NCBI GenBank assembly: GCA_963922875.1
Contig: CAWUJH010000011.1
Coordinates: 1-64,000 of the forward strand
Length of the DNA: 64,000 bases
Source of the DNA: Ketobacter sp963922875
GTDB taxonomy: Bacteria; Pseudomonadota; Gammaproteobacteria; Pseudomonadales; Ketobacteraceae
Direction: 5' to 3'
The notes under the pieces: generated by a model
Told to the model about the DNA's origin: nothing
The model's database searches: none
The model's input: only the letters and a program-made list of their open reading frames with translations
Shown here: positions 24,239 through 32,168 of the stretch, in pieces
How the letters are laid out: every line of letters starts with the position of its first letter
Numbering within the stretch: position 1 is the first letter of the stretch
Translations under genes and position numbers: made by a program

Positions 24239-25969
24239 TTAGTGCAGCCAACCATAAAGCGCCACTAACAACAGCACAAATAGCAAACCAGAAAGACACT
24301 GCCAGAACCGAACTGGATCGCGCTCCAACAAGGGGCGCTGTGCAACACTTAAAAATTCTGGATTGGGGTACTGCAGATCTCGGACAAACTCAGATAATGA
24401 TTCATAACGCAGATCGCCACTTATTTGCAAAGCCTTGCGCAAAGCACCATCGATCCACACTGGAACCAAGGGATTACGTCGATACGCGGGTATATATTTT
24501 AACGAAAGAAACTCGCTTGTTGTTTTTGCCGTGGAATAAGAATCGCCAAATGGATGATGCTTAGTAAGCATTTCATACAGGACCACAGCCAATGAAAACT
24601 GATCACTTTTTTCTGTTCTGGGTCTATGCAAGCGATATTCAGGCGCTGAATAGTCTAGCGTCCCTAAGGCACTTTCTCGATCAAAGGTTGTTGCAATTTC
24701 GTCAACCCCAGCCACATAAACCGAACCAAAATCTATAATTACCGGATCTTCACCGCGCAGCATCAAATTGTCTGGTTTAATATCCTGATGCAACGTCTCT
24801 TTGCGATGAAAAGCACGAAGCCCTTGCACCAATTTAACGGCTAATTGGGTAACCTTGGTAACTTCTGGCAAGCCGGGCTCTGCAATTAATTTTGCGAATG
24901 TAGGCCCAGGCACCAACTCAATTAAATAATACAAAAAACGCCGGGGATTTGGAGGCTCTACCACTTTTACCACATAATCGCTGGTAATTCTGCGCCCGAC
25001 CCACTCCTCCATAATAAAACGCTCAATATAAGCGGGGTCATCTTCATAATTTACCGAAGGGGTTTTCATTATCGCCGTTATGCCACTGTCTACATGTTCA
25101 ACGCGGAACAACTGACTCCTTTGGCTGCCATGAATCTGTTCCAAAACACGCCAACCATCGAGCTTGTAGCCAACTTCAAGTTCCGGCGGAAACGGCAGTT
25201 GTGTTAGTGATTGAAACACATCGTCCCCGGTTTCTTGCCCCAACTGATCGATTGCAATCAGCTGACAACTCAAATTGTCAGGGCTTTGGTTAGCGCTTGC
25301 TTTTTCAACTAACGCCTGAGCTATAACCTCCAAGTCTTCACTGCTAGCAAAGATCTGCTGGATCTGACGAGGCTCAAGATAATCATGGATGCCATCCGTG
25401 GTTAACAGAAAGATGTCGCCAGGTTCGATATCCACTGTTTTAAAATCCACATCAAGATTTAAATCAATCCCTAATGCTCGAGCCAAATAACTTTGTCCTG
25501 GACCAATGCGCGCAGTGTGATCACGGGTTAGCTGCTCTAAACTGGAATCCCGCCAACGATAGATGCGGGAATCACCCACATGAAACAAGTAGGCTGAACG
25601 AGATTTAAAAACCACTGAACTAAAAGTACAAACGTAGCCTTTTTCAGCGGCGGTGTATTTTTGACCTTGACCAAACAACCAGCGGTTTAAAGCCACTAGC
25701 ACTTTATGGGCGGACTGTTTAACACTCCAGGAATCGGGAGTTGAATAATAGTCTGTAATAAAGCCGGTGACGGCAATTTCTGCCGCCTCCTGTGCTGATT
25801 CTGCTGCGCTTACCCCATCAGCTATAGCCGCCACAATGCCCTTACGCAACAAGATGCTGCCAGTGGGAATTTGTAGGCCAACGCAATCTTCATTGCACGC
25901 CTTTGCACCCGCCAGCGTTCGTTGAGCGGTTCGAACTTGAAGCGAATGCTGCGGCGTTTCTATGGTCAC
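24239..25969 (-). CDS. Bifunctional PP2C phosphatase / Ser-Thr protein kinase, nitrate-locus type
   Basis: The 576-residue protein joins two opposing domains. Residues 1-245 are a PP2C phosphatase: AIADGVSAAESA, FHVGDSRIYRW, LLTTDGIHDYL, SPDNLSCQ. Residues about 265-530 are a Hanks-type kinase with HQDIKPDN (394-401; Gln in place of the usual Arg), DFGSVYV and TLDYSAPEY. A single membrane helix (LLFVLLLVALYGWL) ends the protein. It starts 17 bp downstream of the nitrate transporter gene. The same arrangement occurs at the nasA-nirBD locus of Pseudomonas, so it probably modulates nitrate uptake or assimilation. The phosphorylated target is unknown. Confidence 0.88.
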   Translation of the reverse strand: MTIETPQHSLQVRTAQRTLAGAKACNEDCVGLQIPTGSILLRKGIVAAIADGVSAAESAQEAAEIAVTGFITDYYSTPDSWSVKQSAHKVLVALNRWLFGQGQKYTAAEKGYVCTFSSVVFKSRSAYLFHVGDSRIYRWRDSSLEQLTRDHTARIGPGQSYLARALGIDLNLDVDFKTVDIEPGDIFLLTTDGIHDYLEPRQIQQIFASSEDLEVIAQALVEKASANQSPDNLSCQLIAIDQLGQETGDDVFQSLTQLPFPPELEVGYKLDGWRVLEQIHGSQRSQLFRVEHVDSGITAIMKTPSVNYEDDPAYIERFIMEEWVGRRITSDYVVKVVEPPNPRRFLYYLIELVPGPTFAKLIAEPGLPEVTKVTQLAVKLVQGLRAFHRKETLHQDIKPDNLMLRGEDPVIIDFGSVYVAGVDEIATTFDRESALGTLDYSAPEYRLHRPRTEKSDQFSLAVVLYEMLTKHHPFGDSYSTAKTTSEFLSLKYIPAYRRNPLVPVWIDGALRKALQISGDLRYESLSEFVRDLQYPNPEFLSVAQRPLLERDPVRFWQCLSGLLFVLLLVALYGWLH

Positions 25970-25986
25970 GTTTTGGTTCGCTTCTC

Positions 25987-27462
25987 TTAATTAACTTCAA
26001 TTAATTGTACGGTGCCATCCGGTAATACTTCTGACATATGCCCTTCCGGTTCTTCCAAAAACTGTACCAGCATGAACACCACCGCAGCCGCACCCGCAAT
26101 AACTAAAAAGAAAGTCGAAGAATCCACAAAAGATAATACGGTTAAAAAGGTTACCGCACCCACATTTCCATAGGCTCCGGCCATTCCAGCTATTTGACCC
26201 GTCATTCGGCGTTGAACCAAAGGTACCATAGCAAATACAGCACCCTCTCCCGCTTGCACAAAGAAAGAACAACTCATAGTGGCCACTACCGCTACCCAAA
26301 TCCACCAGGAACCATCAATTTGACTGAGAATTAAATAACCTACGGCTAACCCGGCAATCAGTATACTCATAGTTTTTTTGCGACCAAACTTATCACTAAT
26401 CCAACCACCGCCTGGCCTTGCCACCAAATTCATAAAGGCAAACCCAGATGCCAGCAAACCGGCTTTTACGGCATCTAACCCAAAAGTTTCCATAAAGAAC
26501 AGTGGCAGCATAGACACTACCGCCAACTCAGAACCGAAGGTCACAAAATACGCCCAATCCAAAACCGCCACTTGCTTAAATTTGTATCCTTGCTGAGCAG
26601 TTTCTGGCTGCGGATCAGTAAACAAATGGCTATTGACTTTGTAGATTTGCGATACTTGGAAAACAAATAATACCACTAGCCCAATCCACAGGGCGATGGT
26701 GGCACCTTCTGCCAAAAGTTCTAAATTATCGGGACCGAGCTTCCAAGTAAGTACCGCCAGCGCAGCGTACATGGGAATATTCATTAACAAATAAAAGAAA
26801 AAATCCTTTTTATTAGACACTTCTAAACCGCCGGATTTTTTGGGTTTGAAGTAAGTGGAGCCTTTCGGAGTATTACGCGCTCTGAAATAGAAGAATATAC
26901 CGTAAAAGAATGCAATCGCCCCCGTGCTGGCAACGGCGTAGCGCCAGCCCTCAGGGCCACCATAAATAAGCGCCAATGTCGGCAAGGTCATCGCCGCCGC
27001 CGCAGAACCAAAATTGCCCCAACCACCGTAGACCCCTTCGGCTAAACCCACCTGTTTGGCCGGAAACCACTCGCCCACTAAGCGAATGCCTATGACGAAA
27101 CCCGCCCCCACAAAACCTAACAAAAAGCGGCTCAACGCCAGCATTTCATAACTGGTGGAAGACGCAAACAGAAAACAGAGCATGGAAGAAGAAACCAATA
27201 ATCCACTGTAAACATATCGGGGACCAAATTTATCCACTAATATGCCAATAATAATTCGAGCAGGAATGGTTAGCGCTACGTTTAAAATCATTAAGGCTTT
27301 GACTTGTTGCTGGGTCAAATCAAAAGTTTCTTTGATGGCAGCCAATAAAGGTGCATGACTGAACCAGACAACAAAGGTAATAAAAAATGCTACCCAAGTT
27401 AGGTGCAAAGTACGAATGCTCGGATTTTTCAAATCCAGCACATTTAGCTTTCCTTCACTCAT
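25987..27462 (-). CDS. NarK/NasA-family nitrate/nitrite transporter (MFS)
   Basis: The 491-residue membrane protein has 12 predicted helices. The two nitrate signature motifs of the NNP family are GLAEGVYGGWGNFGSAAAA in helix 5 and AGMAGAYGNVGAVTF in helix 11. The charged loop motif DKFGPRY follows helix 2. It imports nitrate (and perhaps nitrite) across the inner membrane. In Pseudomonas the corresponding transporter is called NasA. A sigma-54 promoter (27516-27531) lies about 55 bp upstream, and the PP2C-kinase gene is co-transcribed downstream. Confidence 0.93.
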   Translation of the reverse strand: MSEGKLNVLDLKNPSIRTLHLTWVAFFITFVVWFSHAPLLAAIKETFDLTQQQVKALMILNVALTIPARIIIGILVDKFGPRYVYSGLLVSSSMLCFLFASSTSYEMLALSRFLLGFVGAGFVIGIRLVGEWFPAKQVGLAEGVYGGWGNFGSAAAAMTLPTLALIYGGPEGWRYAVASTGAIAFFYGIFFYFRARNTPKGSTYFKPKKSGGLEVSNKKDFFFYLLMNIPMYAALAVLTWKLGPDNLELLAEGATIALWIGLVVLFVFQVSQIYKVNSHLFTDPQPETAQQGYKFKQVAVLDWAYFVTFGSELAVVSMLPLFFMETFGLDAVKAGLLASGFAFMNLVARPGGGWISDKFGRKKTMSILIAGLAVGYLILSQIDGSWWIWVAVVATMSCSFFVQAGEGAVFAMVPLVQRRMTGQIAGMAGAYGNVGAVTFLTVLSFVDSSTFFLVIAGAAAVVFMLVQFLEEPEGHMSEVLPDGTVQLIEVN

Positions 27463-27515
27463 GTGGGGCTCTCCAGGTTTAAGCGGGCCTATAAACTCAA
27501 TTCAAGCCCCAGCAA

Positions 27516-27531
27516 AGCAAACCATATGCCA
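27516..27531 (-). promoter_or_regulatory. Sigma-54 promoter for the nitrate transporter operon
   Basis: On the minus strand this reads TGGCATATGGTTTGCT, matching TGGCA-N6-TTGCW with the exact 12-bp offset between GG and GC. Transcription would start near 27505, about 43 bases before the ATG. Confidence 0.78.
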
Positions 27532-27532
27532 T

Positions 27533-27729
27533 AACACCATTATGGAGCACACATAAACCAATAATGCATCATTTAAATGCCTTTTTAGCCTATATCAAAC
27601 ACATAAAACTCTATACTAGTGCAACATTCGCCACTTAAAGCACATTATTAGCGCTTTAATATTGTCTATAAAAACAAATAACGCACTCTAAAAACACACA
27701 AACCACTCGAAAACAAACCATTATAGTGC
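27533..27729. promoter_or_regulatory. NtrC-like enhancer sites shared by the divergent nitrate operons
   Basis: NtrC binds GCAC-N7-GTGC dyads. The best match is GCAC-N7-GCGC at 27640-27654 (7 of 8 arm bases), about 120 bp from each sigma-54 promoter. Weaker dyads lie at 27533-27549 (ACACC/GGAGC-type, with a CCATTATGG core) and 27715-27729 (AAAC-N7-GTGC). Their position between two facing sigma-54 promoters supports nitrogen control by NtrC or a similar activator. Confidence 0.55.
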
Positions 27730-27761
27730 ATATTTAGCGTACGAGCGCTCTAGCCTAAGAA

Positions 27762-27777
27762 TGGCATAAGGCTTGCT
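27762..27777 (+). promoter_or_regulatory. Sigma-54 promoter for the nitrate reductase operon
   Basis: TGGCATAAGGCTTGCT matches the -24/-12 consensus with correct spacing. The predicted start is near 27788, which rules out a TTG start at 27783 for the next gene and supports the TTG at 27837. Confidence 0.8.
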
Positions 27778-27836
27778 AATTATTGGGGATAGCATGCAAA
27801 CCTTTCCACATCGTTTCTTTCGCGGGAGTAGTACAT

Positions 27837-29078
27837 TTGAACGCCGCACCCATTGCAACCAAACCAAAACTTGTCCTCATTGGCAATGGCATGGCAGGAG
27901 CCCGCTGCCTGGAAGAACTACTTAAACTTGCGCCGGACAAGTATGACATCAGTGTAATCGGCGAAGAGCGCTTTGGTAATTACAACCGCATCATGCTTTC
28001 ACCCGTACTCGCCGGAGAGAAAACCATCGAGAGCATTATGCTCAACGATGTTGACTGGTATCACGACCATAAAATCACCCTCTATAAGGGCGAAAAAGCG
28101 GTAAAGATTAACCGTAAACAACGTGTCGTCTGTACCGAGTCAGGGCTAGAAATCCCATACACGCGACTTATTCTCGCCACCGGTTCCATTCCGCGACGGC
28201 TAGCGGTTCCCGGCAAAGAACTCAGCAACATCTTCACCTTTCGCGATATCAACGATGTAAACAACATGCTGGCGCTCTGCCATCAACGCAAACACGTTGC
28301 CGTGATTGGCGGCGGTTTACTTGGATTGGAAGCGGCCAACGGCCTGAGCATTCAAGGCATGGAAGTAACGGTAATTCACAGCTCGGAGTACCTTCTAAAC
28401 CGCCAACTGGATGAGGAAGCCGCCCGCTTATTGGAGCGATCCTTGGCGAGTAAAGGTATAGGATTTTATTTTAACGCAAGAACCAAAGCTTTAATTGGCG
28501 ACAGCAATGGCGCTGTGACACAATTACAATTTGAGGATGGCCGCACACTGGATGCCGACATGGTGATCATGGCCACGGGTATCACCCCCAATATCGAGCT
28601 GGCACAATCCGCTGGCTTACAATGCCAAACGGGCATCTTGGTCAGCGATGCCATGCAAACCTTCGACCCCGCTATTTACGCGATCGGAGAATGCGTCCAG
28701 CATCGAGGCGAATTATTTGGTTTGGTGGCACCATTATTTGAGCAAGCCAAGGTCTGCGCCAACCATCTGGCAGAACTGGGTTACGGTATTTATGTAAGCA
28801 AGGCTTTAGCGACGCAACTCAAAATTACCGGCATTCACGCTTTTTCTGCCGGGAATTTTTTAGGAACCCATGAATCAGAAGTCATTACCTATCATGACGA
28901 ATATCACGGCTATTACAAAAAACTGGTGATAGCACACAACAAATTAATCGGCGCCATTCTCTACGGCGACACCCAGGATGGCGGTTGGTTTTTTGACTTG
29001 ATTCAAGCCGAGACAGATATATCGGATTGGCGCGATCAACTGATTTTTGGCAAAGACTTCTGTAACCAGGCTGCGTAA
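27837..29078 (+). CDS. NAD(P)/FAD oxidoreductase, NasC-like electron donor for nitrate reductase
   Basis: The 413-residue flavoprotein has an N-terminal FAD-binding GNGMAGARCLEEL and a central NAD(P)-binding GGGLLGLEAANGL. FAD contacts are in MATGITPNIELA and AIGECVQHRG. It resembles the N-terminal half of NirB without the BFD and siroheme domains. It lies just upstream of the nitrate reductase gene, so it most likely passes electrons from NAD(P)H to that enzyme. The start is TTG at 27837 with GGGAG eight bases upstream; an earlier TTG lies at or before the predicted transcription start. Confidence 0.82.
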   Translation: MNAAPIATKPKLVLIGNGMAGARCLEELLKLAPDKYDISVIGEERFGNYNRIMLSPVLAGEKTIESIMLNDVDWYHDHKITLYKGEKAVKINRKQRVVCTESGLEIPYTRLILATGSIPRRLAVPGKELSNIFTFRDINDVNNMLALCHQRKHVAVIGGGLLGLEAANGLSIQGMEVTVIHSSEYLLNRQLDEEAARLLERSLASKGIGFYFNARTKALIGDSNGAVTQLQFEDGRTLDADMVIMATGITPNIELAQSAGLQCQTGILVSDAMQTFDPAIYAIGECVQHRGELFGLVAPLFEQAKVCANHLAELGYGIYVSKALATQLKITGIHAFSAGNFLGTHESEVITYHDEYHGYYKKLVIAHNKLIGAILYGDTQDGGWFFDLIQAETDISDWRDQLIFGKDFCNQAA

Positions 29079-29131
29079 TGAAATCAGACGATTCAACAAT
29101 GCCAAACGGTTTATTAAGGACAGCTTAAATA

Positions 29132-31798
29132 ATGACTCAGCGAGCCATGCCAAATAAGACCACCTGCCCCTATTGCGGTGTTGGTTGCGGCATATCAGCG
29201 AAAATCGACAGCCCCACCCGATTTTCCGTGACCGGAGACGAATCTCACCCCGCCAACTATGGCCGCTTGTGCTCCAAGGGCTCAACCTTAGCCCACACCC
29301 TCACTCATGAGGGTCGCTTACTGCACCCCCAAATTCATGGCATTCGCGCCAGCTGGGATCAAGCCACTAACGCCGTAGCGGAACGCTTCACCCAAATTAT
29401 TGCAGATCACGGCCCGGACTCCGTAGCTTTTTATGTCTCAGGACAACTCCTCACTGAAGACTATTATATTGCTAACAAATTCATGAAGGGGTTTATTGGC
29501 AGCGCGAACATCGACACCAATTCCAGGCTCTGCATGTCCTCCGCCGTTGCCGCGTACAAGCGGGCTTTTGGCGAAGACAGTGTCCCCGGCAACTACGAAG
29601 ATCTTGAGTTAGCCGATTTAATGGTACTCACCGGATCCAACACAGCCTGGTGTCACCCAGTATTATTTCAACGCATTAAAGCCGCCCGCGAAAAAAGTGG
29701 AATGAAGGTTGTCGTCATAGACCCACGGCATACAGCCACCTGTGAAATTGCCGACCTGCACTTACCCATCAAACCGGGCACTGACGTTAAACTCTTCAAT
29801 GGATTACTGTCTTATTTAGCTGAGAAAAACGGTCTCAACCAGGATTACATCGCCGCCCATTGCGATGACTTTGAGTTAGCGCTCAGCAGTGCACAACAGG
29901 ATGCTCCGACGATTGACCAGGTGGCTCACGATTGCGAGCTGACGCCTCAGGCGGTGGCCAACTTTTATCAATGGTTTCTGGAAACGGAACGCACAGTTAC
30001 CTGTTTTTCTCAAGGCAGTAATCAATCAAGCCAGGGCACTGATAAAGGCAATGCCATTATTAACTGTCATTTAGCCACAGGCCGGGTCGGCCTGCCCGGA
30101 GCCAGTCCTTTTTCCTTGACGGGCCAACCCAATGCCATGGGCGGTCGTGAAGTGGGTGGACTAGCCAACCAATTGGCGGCCCATATGGATTTTGAACCGG
30201 CGGATATCCAAGCCATTAAAGCATTTTGGCACAGCGATCGCGTGGCCCAAAAACCCGGACTGAAAGCCGTGGAATTATTCGAAGCCATTGAAGCGGGTAA
30301 AGTAAAAGCAGTTTGGATCATGGGAACCAATCCTGTGGTGAGCTTACCCAACGCCAACCAGGTAAAACGCGCATTAACCAAAGCCGAGTTTGTGGTGGTT
30401 TCTGACTGCATCGCAAAAACCGACACCACTGTCTTTGCCCATGTTTTGCTGCCCGCAGTCGGCTGGGGTGAAAAAGACGGCACAGTCACCAATTCCGAGC
30501 GCTGTATTTCTCGCCAACGGGGGCTACTGGAAGCACCAGAACAGGCCCGCCAGGATTGGCGCATCTTGCGGGATGTTGCTCACAAAATGGGTTTGGCGGA
30601 GCACTTTCCCTATCAATCAGCTGCCGACATATTTCGGGAGCATGCCGCTCTTTCCGGGCTTAACAGCGCCACCAACAAGCAATTCGACATTTCCGATCTG
30701 GCCACCATTAGTGACTACGATTACGATCAATTAGCACCTATTCAATGGCCGGTTCGCGCGGGCAATGGGACACCCAGACTCTATGGCGACGGTCAATTTA
30801 GCACCGCTTCCAAGCGCGCAAAATTCAATGCCGTTAGCAACAAAGGAGTGGCAAACCAGGTATCTGAGACTTGGCCCTTAAGCCTCAACACTGGCCGTAT
30901 CCGTGACCAGTGGCACACCATGACCCGCACAGCCCTGGCACCACAGCTGAATGCCCACAAACCGGAAGCCTATATTGAAATCAATCCCAGCACAGCTCAA
31001 CAACTCTATATTGCCAATGGTGACTTGGTAAAAGCGGAAACAGCCTGGGGCACCATGATTGCCAAAGCTGAATATTCCGAAGCAATCCGACCCTTAGACA
31101 TTTTTATCCCCATGCACTGGAATGACCAATGGTCTCGTGGCGGCCGTGTTGGCGCTTTGGTTAATCCTGCGGTAGACCCCATCTCCGGGCAGCCAGAATC
31201 TAAACACACACCCTGTCGTATCAACCCATGGCAACCTCGCTGGTCAGCACTTGTTTACTCTAAGCGCAATTTGCCTTTGCCAGACTATGAATACGGTGTC
31301 AAAGTGCGGGGCGATCTTTTCTATCGCTACGAAATAGCCGACGGTGGCATTATGCCTACCGCTAGCGAACTGGCGGCGGCCTTCGGCTTGAACGAACCGG
31401 CCACAGCCGCACTGAAATACGAAGACGTAAAAACGCAAAACTATCGTTACGCCTGGCTGCATCAGCAAAACAATGAGCCCACGACGGTTGAACACTGCCT
31501 ATATATACAACCACAAACAGAATCACCCAGAGCTAACATCGACCGCAACTGGCTAGCCACCGCTTTTCAGGCAACCACCCTAAACTCCATCGAATTAAAA
31601 GCCCTGTTATCCGGACGCAGCCCCGCCGGAGTGGAAGATTGCGGACGCACAATCTGCGCCTGCTTTGGCGTCGGCGAGAAAACCATTCGCAAAGCCATTA
31701 AAGATCACAACTTAAAATCAGCGACTGAGGTAGGCCAACATTTAAAAGCAGGCACTAACTGCGGGTCGTGCATCTCTGAGATAAAGAACCTGTTCTAA
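29132..31798 (+). CDS. nasA: Assimilatory nitrate reductase, catalytic subunit
   Basis: The 888-residue molybdenum enzyme reduces nitrate to nitrite in the cytoplasm. The N-terminus binds a [4Fe-4S] cluster (TCPYCGVGCGIS...GRLCSKGS). The Mo-ligand cysteine is in SRLCMSSAVAAYKRAFG. Molybdopterin-guanine-dinucleotide contacts follow (GTNPVVSLPNAN, TGRIRDQWHTMTRT). The C-terminal 60 residues form a BFD-like [2Fe-2S] domain (ICACFGVGEKTIRKAI, TNCGSC), as in bacterial NasA. No twin-arginine signal is present, consistent with an assimilatory cytoplasmic enzyme. The name follows Klebsiella usage; in Pseudomonas the same name is used for the transporter. Confidence 0.95.
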   Translation: MTQRAMPNKTTCPYCGVGCGISAKIDSPTRFSVTGDESHPANYGRLCSKGSTLAHTLTHEGRLLHPQIHGIRASWDQATNAVAERFTQIIADHGPDSVAFYVSGQLLTEDYYIANKFMKGFIGSANIDTNSRLCMSSAVAAYKRAFGEDSVPGNYEDLELADLMVLTGSNTAWCHPVLFQRIKAAREKSGMKVVVIDPRHTATCEIADLHLPIKPGTDVKLFNGLLSYLAEKNGLNQDYIAAHCDDFELALSSAQQDAPTIDQVAHDCELTPQAVANFYQWFLETERTVTCFSQGSNQSSQGTDKGNAIINCHLATGRVGLPGASPFSLTGQPNAMGGREVGGLANQLAAHMDFEPADIQAIKAFWHSDRVAQKPGLKAVELFEAIEAGKVKAVWIMGTNPVVSLPNANQVKRALTKAEFVVVSDCIAKTDTTVFAHVLLPAVGWGEKDGTVTNSERCISRQRGLLEAPEQARQDWRILRDVAHKMGLAEHFPYQSAADIFREHAALSGLNSATNKQFDISDLATISDYDYDQLAPIQWPVRAGNGTPRLYGDGQFSTASKRAKFNAVSNKGVANQVSETWPLSLNTGRIRDQWHTMTRTALAPQLNAHKPEAYIEINPSTAQQLYIANGDLVKAETAWGTMIAKAEYSEAIRPLDIFIPMHWNDQWSRGGRVGALVNPAVDPISGQPESKHTPCRINPWQPRWSALVYSKRNLPLPDYEYGVKVRGDLFYRYEIADGGIMPTASELAAAFGLNEPATAALKYEDVKTQNYRYAWLHQQNNEPTTVEHCLYIQPQTESPRANIDRNWLATAFQATTLNSIELKALLSGRSPAGVEDCGRTICACFGVGEKTIRKAIKDHNLKSATEVGQHLKAGTNCGSCISEIKNLF

Positions 31799-32168
31799 TC
31801 CCGCTCCTACCTTGCTCAAGCCGCCCTAACACAGCACAGCAGTGGATAAATTGCTATTTCCAAAGAAAATCTAATCCATGATAAACATCAAATAATGAAC
31901 CATTAAGGTTCACTTTAAATGCGAAAGGCACTTTTTTAGTTCTTTTTAGAAAGACTAAGCTAATCCTGTTAGCGTTATTATGGATCATTTTTCTTTACCG
32001 TATGCACTATTATGTTTCTTTTTCGCGTTTTTTACTGTTTTTTATCCAAAAATCCGCGCCAAATTGAATCATCAAGAAAAATTACTTTGATTGTTACAGA
32101 TTGGCATATTAGGTGCTTTATAGGTTGGGAGTATCGAGCCAGTTAGAGACCAAAATCGGAGCCTTATT
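31799..32168. other. Intergenic region between nasA and nirBD (370 bp)
   Basis: It holds no gene. A GCAC-N7-GTTC dyad at 31928-31942 (7 of 8 NtrC arm bases) and a weaker one near 32004 lie upstream of a sigma-54-like element. This indicates that nirBD has its own nitrogen-regulated promoter rather than relying only on read-through. Confidence 0.5.
32102..32117 (+). promoter_or_regulatory. Sigma-54-like promoter for nirBD
   Basis: TGGCATATTAGGTGCT has the correct -24/-12 spacing, but GTGC replaces TTGC at -12. Predicted start near 32128, about 40 bases before the nirB GTG. Confidence 0.6.

Noticed and set aside
27620..27637. Third sigma-54 promoter on the minus strand
   Set aside because: TGGC and TTGC are only five bases apart, two fewer than required.
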